DNA of 64,000 nt from Prorocentrum cordatum. Lineage: Eukaryota; Sar; Dinophyceae; Prorocentrales; Prorocentraceae. A program made the translations under genes and the position numbers. The stretch is from contig CAUYUJ010015686.1 in assembly GCA_963575745.1 (NCBI GenBank), positions 1 to 64,000 of the forward strand, in the 5' to 3' direction. How positions within the stretch are numbered: the first letter of the stretch is position 1; each line of letters begins with the position of its first letter. The notes below the pieces were generated by a model. It saw nothing but the letters and a program-made list of their open reading frames with translations, was not told the origin of the DNA and searched no databases. Of this stretch, positions 42,201-53,952 are shown in pieces.

Positions 42201-45200
42201 GCCTTGAACGATCGCGGATTTCCGACAGGGCAGGTCGCCCGAAGCTGGCCGACTCGAAGCCAACGGCGGCATTCAACACTCAACGCCCGCGCTGGGGCCG
42301 CCGCCGCGTCGACGCGGAGCGAATCTACCAAAACTCTTGACAGAAGACAAGAACTCGGCATAGCATAGACGTAACCTGCTGGATAACCACGCGGATCTCT
42401 TGGATCGGCGATGTGCCCCCCTCCCTGACGGCGTGGCCCATGGTGAAGGCCCCAGCGTGGCGCCCACGCTCCCAAGGGGAAGGGCGTGACCACCGCATCT
42501 GTGCGCTCCTCCTCTCCTTGAGCGACAGTCCTCATCTCTTCTCCTCCCCGTCATCCTCGTCGGCAACCACGCGAAGGCGTGCCGAAAGGACCCCGAGGGC
42601 AAGACCGGACCTCCCCAAGCCCCAAGCGTCCAGAGCCCTCGACCACATAGTGGTGCGCGACTTGCTTGATCCAAACCTGTCTGTGCATGGAGGCTTCCAA
42701 AGTAGGGCCTGGGGCGCATCGCCACTGCATCGCCGATGCATCGGCGACGTCGGCGGTACATCGCCACCGTCGAGGTGGGGAAAACCGGGCTCCGCATCGA
42801 GACGCGTCGGCGATGCGGCGCGTCCCCCCCGCCCCCGCCTGCCTAGACCCCACGTGGGAGGCATGGGCCGAGGGCCCGTGAGCCTGGGGTAAGGCGACAC
42901 GGGCCACGTCCAGGGCAGCGGTGCGGCCGCGCGGCGGCTCGGCCTCGGAAGGCTGCCCCCCACTGTCGCAGTAGCCGGGATAGTCGTACGCCACCACGTC
43001 GGCCGCGCATACCTGGCGGGCGGGCCCCCTCCCAGAAATTCGGAGGCAATTCCCAGGAGGATTGTGAAAGCCATCAAACCCGACTGAGCGTCCACTGACG
43101 CAGGAGTCCGATTAAAAGGGACAGCCTGATTAAGCGGGACGAATGCCGAATAGGACAGTGGTTATCGACCGCGTATTTGCCCCGGAGGATGTGGTTGAAT
43201 TCTTCCATGTGTCAAAATTCTCCGAATATAAAAAACACACTGGTTTGTGCAAGCGGCGACAACCGGATCGTTTCCGAACGCCCGAGCATTGTGGACATCC
43301 GAACTCACGTATAGCTTTACAGCGCGGCGTGGTTAAATCACACTGAAGAGGAGAAAGTTGGATATATTTCAAGCCAGATGCCTGCGATGAAGACTACATA
43401 TAGCCCCACCTTTCGTACGCGAATGAATACTGACAGTGTGTCAGGGCAAGCAGAGCACTTCAATATTCGGTGAAATTGGCCAAGATCCGAAATTCAAACA
43501 TTCTTCGGTGTTTCGTCTCAGTCCGGCAGCGTTCGGTTAGGCGTGGATGCGCACCCTACGAACAATGCGGACCTACACACGAACGGGCGACATGTTTACA
43601 CAAATTGTTGTCTGATCATTTTGGCCTGATACACGCTTGGTTGCAGCGCCCGCAAGATCCCACCGCATGGCTAACTGTTGCGAAAACCGTTGCAACCCAT
43701 TGCGATGATGAAGGCGATTACCTGCAGCATTCTGCACGTACGTTGCATGTGATGCCCAATACCTGAACGTCCTACTTCTGGTTCTGTTTTGCCCACGCGT
43801 TTCGGCGTATGGCTGAGCGTAGCGTAACTCGAGAGGAAAAATGGAAACGGAGCGGGCGAGCGAGGAGAGACACCTGTGCGAACGAAAAAAATAAATCGGG
43901 TGAGCAGGCCCGAAAGCGTTTCGCGGTGCACCCACGGCTGGAGCAGAAACCACCGCTGAGGAACACCGGCAAAGACATGGCAACGACGCCGCTCAACACC
44001 AACAAGGCCTGCTTTGTGTTGGAACCACCCGTGCCCCCGACCTTCGGGTGGACAGGGCACCGAGGGTCACGAGGGCAGATGCGAGCGCGTCAACCAACCA
44101 GGGCTGCCACACATCACGGCACACTACAGTTTGCCGACCATGCGCCGCCTCTCTGTTCCATGTGGGGTCTCTCACGTATCTTAACATGGTTGGCGACCTT
44201 GCGACGACATTAATGGTGAACGGTACAATTCGAACCACCGTGATGGATAGTCTCATTCGAAGTATGTCAGCCGATGGACAATAGAATAAACCAAAAAAGT
44301 AACGAAATTCCATAGATCTAAGAGCACACAGTTTGGAGGCGCAAACAACCGCTGGTTCTCTCAAATGATTATTGAAATCTGCCTAAACACACGCTGGCAA
44401 TCAACAACACGTGCAAACATATGGTTTGGACTCGCAATGCTCTTGTCATCAGTTTTGTCCTGGACGGCTACTGTGACCGCCGATTGACCCAGCAGAACAG
44501 TGAATACATTCGAACAAGCTTTGCGCCTCGATGTCCGCCCCCGTCGTGTACACCTCAACGTGGCACAAAAGATGATCACGAGAGCATCCCCCACCGTGCC
44601 GTTGGGCACGGAGTGGGCGTGTCCTCAAGTCCTTCGCCGGATCCCCCAACCACTCCTGGGATGTCTTTAAGGGGCCCAGATCCCGAATTCTCGAATCTCT
44701 TTTTAGTCATCAGCGGAACGGGCGGGCGGCAAGCGCTGCTCGAGCGCAGTCGCCAGAACTCCGGTCGACCACGAGCAGCCGTTCGCAGTGCGAGCCGAGC
44801 CCCTGCAGTTCGTAGACCTCCAGCCTCGCGGAAGGGCAACCCCAGAACAGCAAGCGGAAGGCAAAAGCGAGCTCCTTGGCCGGCTACGTTCGCAACGCAT
44901 TCGCTGGGGGCAACGCATTCGCTGGAGGTGAAACATTCAGGTCAGATTTGCTGGGGCTTCCTGGAACGAAGGCTTCAAATGTCATCAACGGCAGCACTGG
45001 AAAAACGTATATGCGAGGAGGGGCACAACTAGATTACCGCCTCGGGCATCCATTGCGTAACAAGAAATTCTGGGGGAGCGCCATCTTTGATTTACAGTGG
45101 TTATATATATGTATGTATAGTGAAATCACACGTAACCCAGATAATGAAATCATAGATTTGGAAAGCAACCCCGCGAAACAAACGCATATAACATATACGC

Positions 45201-45270
45201 TACTAAACTGTTGGGAGCGTTGGTCCAGACTGGTGGTCAAGACACAAAGCACAGTGTATGACGACAATAT
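42201..45270. other. Gene-poor mixed DNA
   Basis: Holds a small CATCGGCGATGCA-type palindromic cluster at about 42715-42770 and a direct repeat GGCAACGCATTCGCTGG near 44900. A CCGAATTCTCGAATCTCTT phrase at about 44681-44699 recurs at 47318-47336. From 43050 to 44560 composition is less GC-rich and repeats are few. I see no convincing gene. Confidence 0.4.
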
Positions 45271-45281
45271 CTGTTGTCGGT

Positions 45282-47192
45282 CTATGACACCGAGAAGGTT
45301 GTGTCGTTGAGATCGACGCAACCGCTCACTGGGTTCGTTAACTCCATCAGAGCAGGGACGTTCCACATGTGGCTCGGACAAACAAAACTATCCATAGCCC
45401 ACTTGGCACATAACCACGAAAAGTTCCAGACAAACGTCAAACACGCTGGCACCATTAAAACAGACCAACCTATTAGCCTGAATTTGGACACACGGATTTG
45501 ATTCAACATGGATTGCAACTGCTTCAATGTCGCGTGTTCAGGATGAAGCACTTCTCCATAGCGCCGGAGAATATCCAATACAGTACACAAGTACCTGGTG
45601 ATGTCGACAACCTTGGCAAGAACTAACAACATTGACACGAGAGCTGAAGCAATTCCGAGCCGGAGGGCCTTCTGGGCGTTTGGACAATGCTTCGTACCCG
45701 AACAGAGTGCGTTGGTATATGTGACCTGGAAGTGGAGATGAACACCACAGAAGCAGACACCATAAATGAAGATACGTGAGAAGGCACACCGCGTGACATT
45801 GACAGCATCGTTAAGGAGCGTTCGCACTTCCTGGATGAGTGCACCTGACATCTTTTCTGTGGGGGCATTATTATGCACCTTCACCCGATCCTCGTACTTG
45901 ACAAGTAAGTCATTCGCCTTCCTCCAATCCTTCAGCTCCAACTTGTGCATTTCCAACATGATAGACATGCTGCAGCACTCTGCGACCCCGTCCAAAACTG
46001 TGGACGAGGTTGCTTCTGCACCAGTCAAGGTGGTGTATGCGAACCTGTTACTTGTCCACTTTATGATAAGTGGGAAGTCTTCCTCGGATGGCTCGTAGGG
46101 GTGCCCTCCACTGTACAAAGGTCCGCCTGGAGGGCCTGAGAGCGAGATCTCACCAGCTGGGCGATGCGCCTCAACGAATCCGCCCTTGAAACTACCTCTC
46201 CAAAAGTCCCACTCGATTCGGTCTGTGATGGTTTTCTCAAGGTTATCCATTCCCTTGACCTCCAACTCAAAACTCCTCCCCCAAGCCATCCACTTCGAGC
46301 GATCACTTGTCGGATCCGTTTGCCACCGCTTGTGGTCTGTCGTCTTCCACCCGCAGCGGGGCCAGAAATTTATCACGCCGAAAGCGTAGTGGAGGATCTG
46401 CGCGATGAACATGATAAGGAGTATGGCCGAAAGCGGGAAGTACTCACGTATGAAACGCGATTGGCGCAACGTCTCCTGCCAGACTAAAGACACCACGGCC
46501 GACCTGTCCTGATGAAAGTAGCCGTAGACAAACACCCCCAAAAATGCGTTCGCCTGAAGTCGGCTGTACAAAGTCACAGTGCCTAGCCCAAAGAGCCAAA
46601 TAAACCATACATGGAAATACCATGTGTCCTGGAATTTGCTCCACGTGGACGAAGAGGAGCAACAACGACGCAACAAGCCATCGAGCATATGGACGGGCAT
46701 GCACGGCCATCCAATCTGGCCATTATTCTTGGACTGATTACGTGCCTTGTCGCTGTACCATGTGCTCGAATACTTTGCGATGTGAACCTCGAGGCACATC
46801 AAGGCAAAGCACGTGCAAGCAGCCAGCGCAAGCCACAATTTTGGGTAGGCCAGGTCAAGGGTGCCCCCTGTCTGGCTCCTTCTCCCTATCATGAGGCCCA
46901 GCCCCATGAACGAGAACATCACGAGGGCATGTATGACTGGACACCAGAGTGCTAGAGCCATGACAGGGCCAACGCAGTGTGCACGCGTCGCCTTCTTCTC
47001 CTTGTTCTTCAGCTCCAAGACTTCACCGACGAAGAACGGATAGCACCCGAGAAAATACGGTCTGGACTCCTGTCGCCCGCGCTCCTGAGGTTTGTCCACG
47101 TGGTCCTCAGGCCTGTCCTCGGGGTGCCCTGCCGCCCCCCCAGCTGGGTCCGAGAGAAGCCTGCCGGTCTCATCAGCGCCGCTCCCTGCCAT
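45282..47192 (-). CDS. Intronless multi-pass membrane protein, function unknown
   Basis: One uninterrupted frame. ATG at 47192 is preferred; the frame is open a little further to 47225, but there only through a GTG. Counting from 47225, hydrophobic segments lie near residues 82-113, 128-148, 202-240 (one or two spans), 262-288, 480-500, 520-540 and 583-605, so about seven. A hydrophilic loop of about 190 residues (290-480) contains WGRSFELEVKGMDNLEKTIT and a helical ALIQEVRTLLNDAVNVTR. No pore, transporter or receptor motif was recognised. A one-mismatch DinoSL relic ends 104 bp upstream of the ATG, and no introns are present, so it is probably a processed retrogene. The frame is intact, so it may be expressed. 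Confidence 0.75.
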   Translation of the reverse strand: MAGSGADETGRLLSDPAGGAAGHPEDRPEDHVDKPQERGRQESRPYFLGCYPFFVGEVLELKNKEKKATRAHCVGPVMALALWCPVIHALVMFSFMGLGLMIGRRSQTGGTLDLAYPKLWLALAACTCFALMCLEVHIAKYSSTWYSDKARNQSKNNGQIGWPCMPVHMLDGLLRRCCSSSSTWSKFQDTWYFHVWFIWLFGLGTVTLYSRLQANAFLGVFVYGYFHQDRSAVVSLVWQETLRQSRFIREYFPLSAILLIMFIAQILHYAFGVINFWPRCGWKTTDHKRWQTDPTSDRSKWMAWGRSFELEVKGMDNLEKTITDRIEWDFWRGSFKGGFVEAHRPAGEISLSGPPGGPLYSGGHPYEPSEEDFPLIIKWTSNRFAYTTLTGAEATSSTVLDGVAECCSMSIMLEMHKLELKDWRKANDLLVKYEDRVKVHNNAPTEKMSGALIQEVRTLLNDAVNVTRCAFSRIFIYGVCFCGVHLHFQVTYTNALCSGTKHCPNAQKALRLGIASALVSMLLVLAKVVDITRYLCTVLDILRRYGEVLHPEHATLKQLQSMLNQIRVSKFRLIGWSVLMVPACLTFVWNFSWLCAKWAMDSFVCPSHMWNVPALMELTNPVSGCVDLNDTTFSVS

Positions 47193-47296
47193 CCCGACGG
47201 GCACGCAGTAGGTCTGCGCAACCACAACAGAGATTCGTGCGACGGCTCGGCAGCCGCGGCGCCTAGCTCAGCGGGCACGCCTGCTGAGCCACGCGG

Positions 47297-47317
47297 CTTG
47301 AGCTAAAATGGCTACGG
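47297..47317 (-). other. DinoSL relic upstream of the membrane protein gene
   Basis: The minus strand carries the 21-nt leader with a single mismatch (CCGTAGCCATTTTAGCTC, then AAG). Directly upstream is GAATTCTCGAATCTCTT, shared with 44.68 kb, followed by dispersed repeat. Confidence 0.88.
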
Positions 47318-47910
47318 ACCGAATTCTCGAATCTCTTGGGGCTCCCAGCGTGCCCCCTGGGTTCCAGCGCACATTGTCGAATGACTGTTCGGGGCCCAAG
47401 GGAGCCCCAAGAGGCCCCCTAAGACGGTCATTGGGGCCCGAGACGCAACGACCGCACCAAGACGCCCGAGAGGCTTCCAAAACGCCCCCGACAGGCCAGC
47501 AAGAGGCCTCCAAAGAGGGCCCGCAGAGGCAAACATCTTTGATTCCCTCATCGGTTTTTGAAGAATGTTGACGTTCTCGCCTTTTCTGTGTCCTAACACT
47601 CCAAGAGGGCCCAAGCAGCTCCCAAGACCACCCCAAGACGGCTCAAGAGGCCATCAAGAAAGAGGGCCCCAAAACGGCATAAGCGCGCCCCAAGACGGCC
47701 CAATAGGCGCCCAAGGCAGTTCCAGAGGACCCCACAAAGAGCGCAAGAGAGGGAACACGAACCGAAAATCCGAACTTTCCGCCCCAATTGGCCCCAAGGA
47801 GGCCCTAAGAGGCGCCAAAGAGGTCTCAAGAGGCCACCAAAAGGCCCAAAAGAGGCCCAAAAAGGCAGCGTCCGAGACGATACGTGCCCTCCTGCGCATG
47901 TTGCTCACCA
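47318..47910. repeat. CCAAGACGGCC-type repeat, copies 6 and 7 (plus orientation)
   Basis: Two units, about 47320-47580 and 47580-47830, rich in CCCAAGAGGCCC, CAAGACGGCC and CCCCAAGACGGCTC. A lead GATTCCCTCATCGG, TTTTTGAAGAATG, TTCTCGCCTTTTC separates them, the reverse complement of the lead seen at 26.8-27.5 kb. Confidence 0.75.
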
Positions 47911-48084
47911 CCGCCACCTTCACGGCCTCCACCACGGGGCGTTCCCTTGGTCATGGCCGAAAGCTTTTTCCTTACCTAGGCTCTGCCTAGAAGGGTTCTT
48001 ACTCTCTTGGCTTAAAGGGCCGGGCAGTGCTACCCGCCCCGGGCGGTTCCCCCGGCATCCGCCCCGCGGTTACCCCAGTTGCGC

Positions 48085-48660
48085 CCCCTGGGTTCACCCA
48101 GCTTAGCTTGGCTCAGCTTAGCTTAACCCATCTTAACTTAGCTTACTTAGCTTAGCTTTGCCTACCCTAGCTTAGCTTAGCTTAGCTTATCTCATCTTAG
48201 CTTAGTTTAGCCTAACTAAGCTTAGCTTAACGTGGCTTGGCTTAGCCTAGCCTAGCTTAGCTTAGTTTACAATAGCTTAGCTTAGCTTAGCACAGCATTA
48301 ATACATCATAGCATCGCATAGCATAGCCACGCATAGCATAGCATAGCATAGCATATCATAGCAAAGCATAACGCAGCATAGCATAGTATAGCATAGCAAC
48401 GCATTGCTTAGCTTAGCATAGCACAGCACAGCATAGCACAGCATAGCATAGCATAGCGCAGCACAGAATAGCACAGCGCAGCATAGCAGATCATGCCATA
48501 GCATAGCATGTAGATGTAGATGTATAAGTAGGTGTAGACGTAGGTGTAGATGTAGATGTGAGTCTCGCTGTTGATGTTGATGTAGATGTAGATGCAGGTG
48601 TAGCTGTAAATGTAGCTGTCGGTGTAGATGTAGATGTTGCTTTCCTAAATGCTCCAACTC
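48085..48660. repeat. (CTTAG)n, (GCATA)n and (GTAGAT)n simple repeats in series
   Basis: Pentanucleotide GCTTA/CTTAG repeats (48100-48290) pass without a break into GCATA repeats (48290-48510), then into GTAGAT/GTAGAC hexanucleotides (48508-48645). Transitional units differ by single bases. This is not the TTTAGGG-type telomere repeat. Confidence 0.9.
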
Positions 48661-48960
48661 CTAGGTAGGGTCGCACTGGGATAAGTTTCGATCTGGTGTA
48701 CCTTCTCTTGGGCTCACCCTTTCCAGCTCCACCGCCATAAAGGGGGTGTCTGCTGCGTCGGAGAAGCTTCCGCTGCCGCGCGGGGGCAGCGAGTCCGAGG
48801 CCTGGCTGCACTGCTTACGACGGTCACCCGCTTGACCATCACTGCTGGTGTCGCACAAAATGAGGTAACGCGTGCAATCAGCACGTGGGAAAGTGAAACA
48901 GGGCCTCATGCCCGATCGCCTGAGCCTCCCCGTCGGCAGAGACCCATGTTCAAACCCCAA
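48661..48960 (-). pseudogene. Possible short retroposed transcript downstream of a DinoSL relic
   Basis: A 99-residue open frame begins 16 nt after the relic at 48976-48996 (GMRPCFTFPRADCTRYLILC). It lacks a recognised domain and ends in simple-repeat DNA. The leader is the main reason to suspect a retroposed cDNA; coding status is doubtful. Confidence 0.25.
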
Positions 48961-48975
48961 GGCGCAGGCTTGACC

Positions 48976-48996
48976 CTTGAGCCAAAATGGCGACCG
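48976..48996 (-). other. DinoSL relic at 48.98 kb
   Basis: The minus strand matches the leader at about 19 of 21 positions, with GCCATTTTGGCTCAAG intact. Downstream DNA on the same strand has only a weak open frame. Confidence 0.75.
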
Positions 48997-49056
48997 TGTT
49001 TGCTCAAGAACCCTCTTTGTAAAACAAGATCCCCGAAACGCTAGGCGCGGTCATCA

Positions 49057-49240
49057 TCACGCTCTGGCGCCAAACCCCTCGAGAAAAACAACGATCCGTC
49101 TTGTTTGCGATCCTGTGTCGATCGGCAATACTACCGAATGAGCCCTGGACAGCGCTGAGGCGAATTCACGCAGAGCTTCGCAAGGTAGGCCCGAGAGGCG
49201 CATCTCCGCTACCAGATCCATACCCATACCCCATACTACA
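49057..49240 (-). pseudogene. Possible C-terminal coding fragment
   Basis: Minus-strand text EMRLSGLPCEALREFASALS and VLPIDTGSQTRRIVVFLEGF ending in a stop looks protein-like, while the upstream part of the same frame (49240-49740) is Arg/Gly-rich. It may be a last exon or a retroposed fragment. No family recognised. Confidence 0.25.
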
Positions 49241-50379
49241 CTGGCACAAAGAGCTGGAGGGCCGACGAGAAGGACAACTTGCGCGTGGTGTGAGGTGAAA
49301 TGACTGCCTCCCATTGCCCGCCCACCCGCTCCGCCACCCACCTGCGTGCTCGTCGACGCCTGCCCGCCGCTTGGCCGCAACTGCCGGCCCGTCACGCGAC
49401 TCGACCCTCGTGCGCACGCGGGCGGGAGGGCGGCACGCGAACGACCACGCACACCTGGCCCGCGCATGCCGCCACGACCCCCCGCGGATCGATCCGACCC
49501 GATGCGACGCGGTGACGAGGGGCGAGGCCCTGCCGAAGCGCGCCGCCCGCTGGACGGGGCAGCGCCGCGCCTCCGCCAGCCGGTCCAGGTACGGGAGGAT
49601 CTGCCCCAGGTCCTGCCCAGCCGCCCGCGCCCGGAGCAGGCTGGCAACCAGGGGCGGGTCGAACTACGCACGCATCGAAACACTAGTCGAAACTCAAATC
49701 GATGCGAAGCAAAATGCAAATCGAGAACACCCCCCCACACGACGAGCCTCCAGCCCTGAGACCCATACTGCCTGGCCCTGCTTGCCTCCGTCCGCTTACC
49801 CGATTGTTGGACCTCTGCCAGCCCTCAGCCTCTCACAGGGCCTCGAGAAGGCCCCAGCCTTAGCTCAACACCGCTGTTGAGCACCGCGGTGGGCCCCGGC
49901 CTTGACGACCGTGGGCCCTGGCCTCTGAGCAACGCGCGTGGACCACTCCCTCTTGAAGCGATCTCAGCCCTCAGAGGTCACCAAATAGAAGAAGGAGGAA
50001 CATCCGCCGACCCTTTGCCGTGTGTGAGACGCTGTCGTCGTCACCATCGTCGTTGACGTCGTTGTCGTCGCCAGTCCCAAGAACATTGAGGAACGAACAG
50101 AGACAAGAAACGTCGTAGTAAAGCCGATTCCATTCCCTTGTTCCCTTCCCTGACGGGGGTGGGAGAAAGGGGGATTTGGAGAGGGGGCCAAGATCACATT
50201 ACCGCCCCCCTGGGGGTCCCGGCGGGTGGTCCCGTCCCGCTCGCGGACAAGGAGACAAGGAAGAATTCCCCCTGTGGGGGGCGGTCCCGGCCCCGGCCCC
50301 GGCCCCGGGATCCCAGGGGAGGTACCGCCTTCAGGGTCGGCGGCGCTGGCCGTAAGGACTTCACAGTGATAACGAACTG
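49241..50379. other. Mixed GC-rich DNA, nothing recognised
   Basis: Short GTCGTC-type and CCCCGGCCCCGG repeats occur near 50025-50080 and 50285-50310. Frames are Arg/Pro-rich and not convincing. Confidence 0.35.
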
Positions 50380-50520
50380 CAGAAACACCAACTTGCTGGT
50401 GTCCGCGCGGATTTCTGGGATCGGCGCTGGACCCCCAGCACCGGCGCGCGAAGCGCCGCCAGAGGGCTGCGGCGCCGACCCAAGAAATCTGCGAGGACCT
50501 GGCACAAGTTGTGCTCATGC
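50380..50520. mobile_element. Fold-back (MITE-like) element, copy 1
   Basis: Left arm GTCCGCGCGGATTTCTGGGA and GATCGGCGCTGGACCC (50400-50435) pairs with the right arm GACCCAAGAAATCTGCGAGG (50477-50496). A GC-rich palindromic centre lies between (GCGCGCGAAGCGCCGCC). It has the same design as four other copies at 53-60 kb. Confidence 0.65.
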
Positions 50521-51175
50521 GTGTGTTCCTCCTTCGGCCAGAGGCTCTCGGACCCCACCTGTCGCGTGGATGCCACGCCGCGCGCGGGCTCGCTCCCGCT
50601 GGCCCTCGGTGCCTGCAGCGGACGCCATGTGGGTGCTGAGCCTTGAGCGCCCGCGCCAACGTCGCCGTCGCGTCAGGGCGAAGCGAGCCTGCCGCATCCC
50701 TCCTCCTCCTCGTCCGCCTGGCGCGGCGAGTGCCGCGCTGGGCGTGACGCACGGCGTGGACAAGCAGGGGCCCAGGGGCCGCGCCTGCGCTCTGCATCGG
50801 CGACGCCGCGGGGGCTGCTCTGTGCTGGGAGGGCTTCGCCTCTTCCCGGGGTGGCGCAGCCTCTGGCAAAAGTGCTCCAGCGAGTCTCCCCTTCTGGCGG
50901 CGCGCACGAGGATGCATGGCGAGGAGGGCGGCCCTCTGAGCAGGCGGGAGCCTCTTCGAAGGCTCCTGCCCCTTCCCAGAGAAGTCCCAGAAGGCCCATT
51001 ATTGCAGTGTGCTAAGTTATTCGCGGGGCCAGCTGGCCATCGACGATCGCAAATCTGGAAAGGATTCGCCACCATGCCTGCGCGGAGTGGGCGTCTGTTT
51101 TCTACAGCCGACCCCCCCTGCCTGCATCACGACGCGGATTAAACAATCGCCCCTTCTGAACTTGCTCCCCGGCGC
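50521..51175. other. GC-rich spacer, nothing recognised
   Basis: Arg/Pro/Gly-rich frames on both strands reflect composition. No domain or repeat unit was identified. Confidence 0.35.
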
Positions 51176-51177
51176 TT

Positions 51178-52210
51178 TCTCGGGCCTCAAGATGGCCAAG
51201 ATGGCCTCCAAGACGGCTTCCAGGACAGCGAAGACAAAACCAAAGCGGCTCAAGATGGCCTAAGACATCTGAAGAGCCTCTCAAGACAGCCTCAAAACGG
51301 CCTAAGAGGCTCCCAAGAGAGCCTCAAGACGGCCCAAGAGGTCCCCAATACGGACTAAGAAGTTCAAAATACAAACCAGTAAGTTTCCGTCGGTGTTTGA
51401 AGGATTTCGAAGTTGTCGCCTGTTGGGGTTTCCGACCGCCGAAGACGGCCAAAGAGGGCTACAAGGTAGCTCTAAAACGATCCAAGAGGCCCCTGAGAGG
51501 GCCCCAAGTCGGCCCAAGAGGACCCAAAGAGCGCCCAAGAGGACCCACGAGGGCCCCAAGACGGCCTTGACGCGCTCCAAGAGAGCAAGAAAGCGGCCCA
51601 GAGAGGCCTCTTTCACCGTCTTGGGAGGTCCGAAAGCCAACCTTGCCAGAACCTGAAGATCCTTCACCAACTTACGGTCAGGAGGTGATCTTGGCCTCCT
51701 TCAGGACCCTTCACAAACCTTCGGAAAATTAATGGTTTTGGCCCCCTCGGGCTCCTGGAGGGCCTCTTGGAACCCCCTGGGGCCGTCTTGGGGGCCTCTT
51801 GATCTGTCTTGAGGTCTTCTGGGAGCCTCCTGGCTTCAAGGATGGCTTTCAAGGCAGCCAAGATGAAATCAAGATGGCCCAATAAGGCTCAAAGGGCTCC
51901 CAAGACAGCTTCAAGACAGATCAATAAGCCCCAACGACGGCCCAAGAGAGCAACAAAAGGCACTCCTGGAGAGCTCAAGGAGGCCAAACCGTTGATGTGC
52001 CTTCGGTGTTTGAAGGAGTTCGAGGCTCTCGCCTCTTCGGGCTTCCGACCGCCTCCGACGGCCCGAACAGTCTGAGCCATGAGCCCCCTAAGACGGCCAA
52101 AGAGGCCCCGAGAGGCCCCCCAAGGGCCACATGTGGCCCCCAAGAGACACCCGAGAACCTTTCAGGAATCTCCCAGGAGGCCCCAAGAAGGCCCCAAGGA
52201 GCCTTCCCGT
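51178..52210. repeat. CCAAGACGGCC-type repeats, several units, one inverted
   Basis: Plus-orientation units at about 51180-51420, 51420-51660, 51840-52010 and 52020-52200 flank an inverted stretch at about 51690-51835 (GGCCTCTTGGAACCCC, GGCCGTCTTGGGGGCC). Unit leads are GTCGGTGTTTGAAGGATTTC and CTTCGGTGTTTGAAGGAGTT, each followed by TCTCGCCTCTTCGGGCTTCC or a variant. A TCC run closes the block at 52220-52260. Confidence 0.75.
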
Positions 52211-52260
52211 CCTCGTCCTCATCTTCTCCCCCTCCTCCTCCTCCTCCTCCTCCTCCCCTC

Positions 52261-53268
52261 CTCCCTAGCGCGCGGACGAAAACGAGGTCGGGATAACGAC
52301 CCGCCCCAATGCAGACTACTCGTCGGAATTGCGCTGTTCCTACACTCAGCCTCCTTCCTGCTGCGATGTTGCACGGGCACGGTGGCGGGGTTTGCCGGAT
52401 GCAGCTGGATAGTTTCGTATGCGGTAGTATTGTCACAGGCCAACCTCTGCAAAACGCTTGCCACCAGTTCGGCCCATAGACAATATATGGTATGGAAACA
52501 TATAGTTGCACGAATGTGTGCACGTATGGTAATTACGTATGTGAAGGAGCGAGAGCAGGAGTTGCATGTGCATGTGTGATATGTGGTGTCGTTCTTCGTC
52601 AAGTCCGTTATCTTTCTCCTTTTACTAGCCTTCCCAGCCCACACAATGCGACGCGTTTCTCTGGTTATCGTCCTCGCTGGTCGCACGGATCCGCGTCTTG
52701 CCTGCGCCCGCGATCGCTAGAACACTTGGGCGACCTAGTCCTTCTCACGCTTGGCTAGTCTGGTGCATTTCGCTCGATTGACTTTTGTCTATTGCTGCCA
52801 CGCTCAAGCCTGCCCTTTACCCAGGGTTCCACGGCTTTGGCTTGTGCGCGGTCGCCACACGTGCGAACGCAATTTACACCAACGTGGCCCGTTCGCGACT
52901 GACCGATTGTTGCTACAACGTCGTGGAACGAACGAACGACCATCGCTGCGGACACCGCCCGGGCCTAGCTAAGATCAGATGGAAACAACGTCGTGGAGGG
53001 CAAAAGGAAAGTGTGCGATGCTTGGTGGGCGTGTTAACCGGCGTGCGCCTTCGTGTCTGCGCGCGTGCGCGCGCGCGTCCGCGCGTGCTAGCCCCTTGTC
53101 ACTCCTCTTGCTAAAGACGTATCGATTCGGCAGATAATGCTTCGCACAATCTGGGAGCCCCGGAATGGCCACATGTATTATCTGCAAAGCGCAATCCAAA
53201 CCGACATCAAAATTTCTCCGGACTGTTATAGGCTCCGGCTCCTCATCTCACGTGCTCTTCCTCATCAT
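52261..53268. other. Mixed DNA, nothing recognised
   Basis: About 1 kb with a CGCGCGTGCGCGCGCGCGTC tract near 53058-53080. No protein-like exon or repeat unit was recognised. Confidence 0.4.
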
Positions 53269-53269
53269 T

Positions 53270-53289
53270 ATCATCAGCATCAACATAAT

Positions 53290-53345
<56 letters not shown>

Positions 53346-53405
53346 CGTCATCACATCATCATATCAACATCAGCATCACCATCATCATCCTCATCGTCAT
53401 ATTCC
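53270..53405. repeat. (ATC)n trinucleotide microsatellite
   Basis: About 20 perfect ATC units at 53285-53345, with imperfect CATCAT extensions on both sides. His/Ile/Asp-rich frames across it are artefacts. Confidence 0.95.
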
Positions 53406-53819
53406 GCCTCCTCATCCATACCGCTTCCTTGTACCCCAGACGTGTTGGTAGGGTGGGCAAGGCGTTTCGCCTCAGCCTTCTTTGCCATGCGGGACACTGA
53501 AACTAACGGTGAGACGGATGGAGAACCGGTTGCTTCCAAAATGGAGCTCTCGCCGTAGCGCCCCGCACATTCGTCTTAACATTCTGCACCAGTCACATGG
53601 ATGGTGGATGTTTCTGATTCAAAACGGGGCTCTCACACAAGAGCCCTGCACATTCGTATAAAAGCTTGCAATGATCACAAAGATGGACGCTTGTACCTTG
53701 TGGGTATGGGGCTCTCGCTTGAGACTTCCTTAGATGTAACGGCCAGGACCTCCAGCATACGAGGCAACTGCACAGAAGGAGGGCGGCTCCTTTCCATATG
53801 GAGGATCACAAACTGGAAT

Positions 53820-53952
53820 AAACAGAATCTGCTGGAAGTCCGCGCAGAATTTTTGAATCGGCGTTGGGCACCCCTCCCTGGCGCCCAGAGCGCGCCAGGG
53901 GCGGCGCCAGAGGCAACGCCACGGGGGATCCCAGCGTCGAAGTTTATGTCAT
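53820..53952. mobile_element. Fold-back (MITE-like) element, copy 2
   Basis: Left arm AGTCCGCGCAGAATTTTTGA and ATCGGCGTTGGGCACC, a GGCGCCCAGAGCGCGCC centre, and a right end GGATCCCAGCGTCGAAG then TTTATGTC. The most diverged copy. Confidence 0.5.

Noticed and set aside
48085-48510. CTTAG repeats as a telomere or interstitial telomere
   Set aside because: Unit is five bases and drifts to GCATA; dinoflagellate telomeres use TTTAGGG-type repeats.
48880-48960. tRNA-like internal promoter (GGTTTGAACATGGG) suggesting a SINE
   Set aside because: The B-box match is imperfect and no A box or cloverleaf could be drawn.
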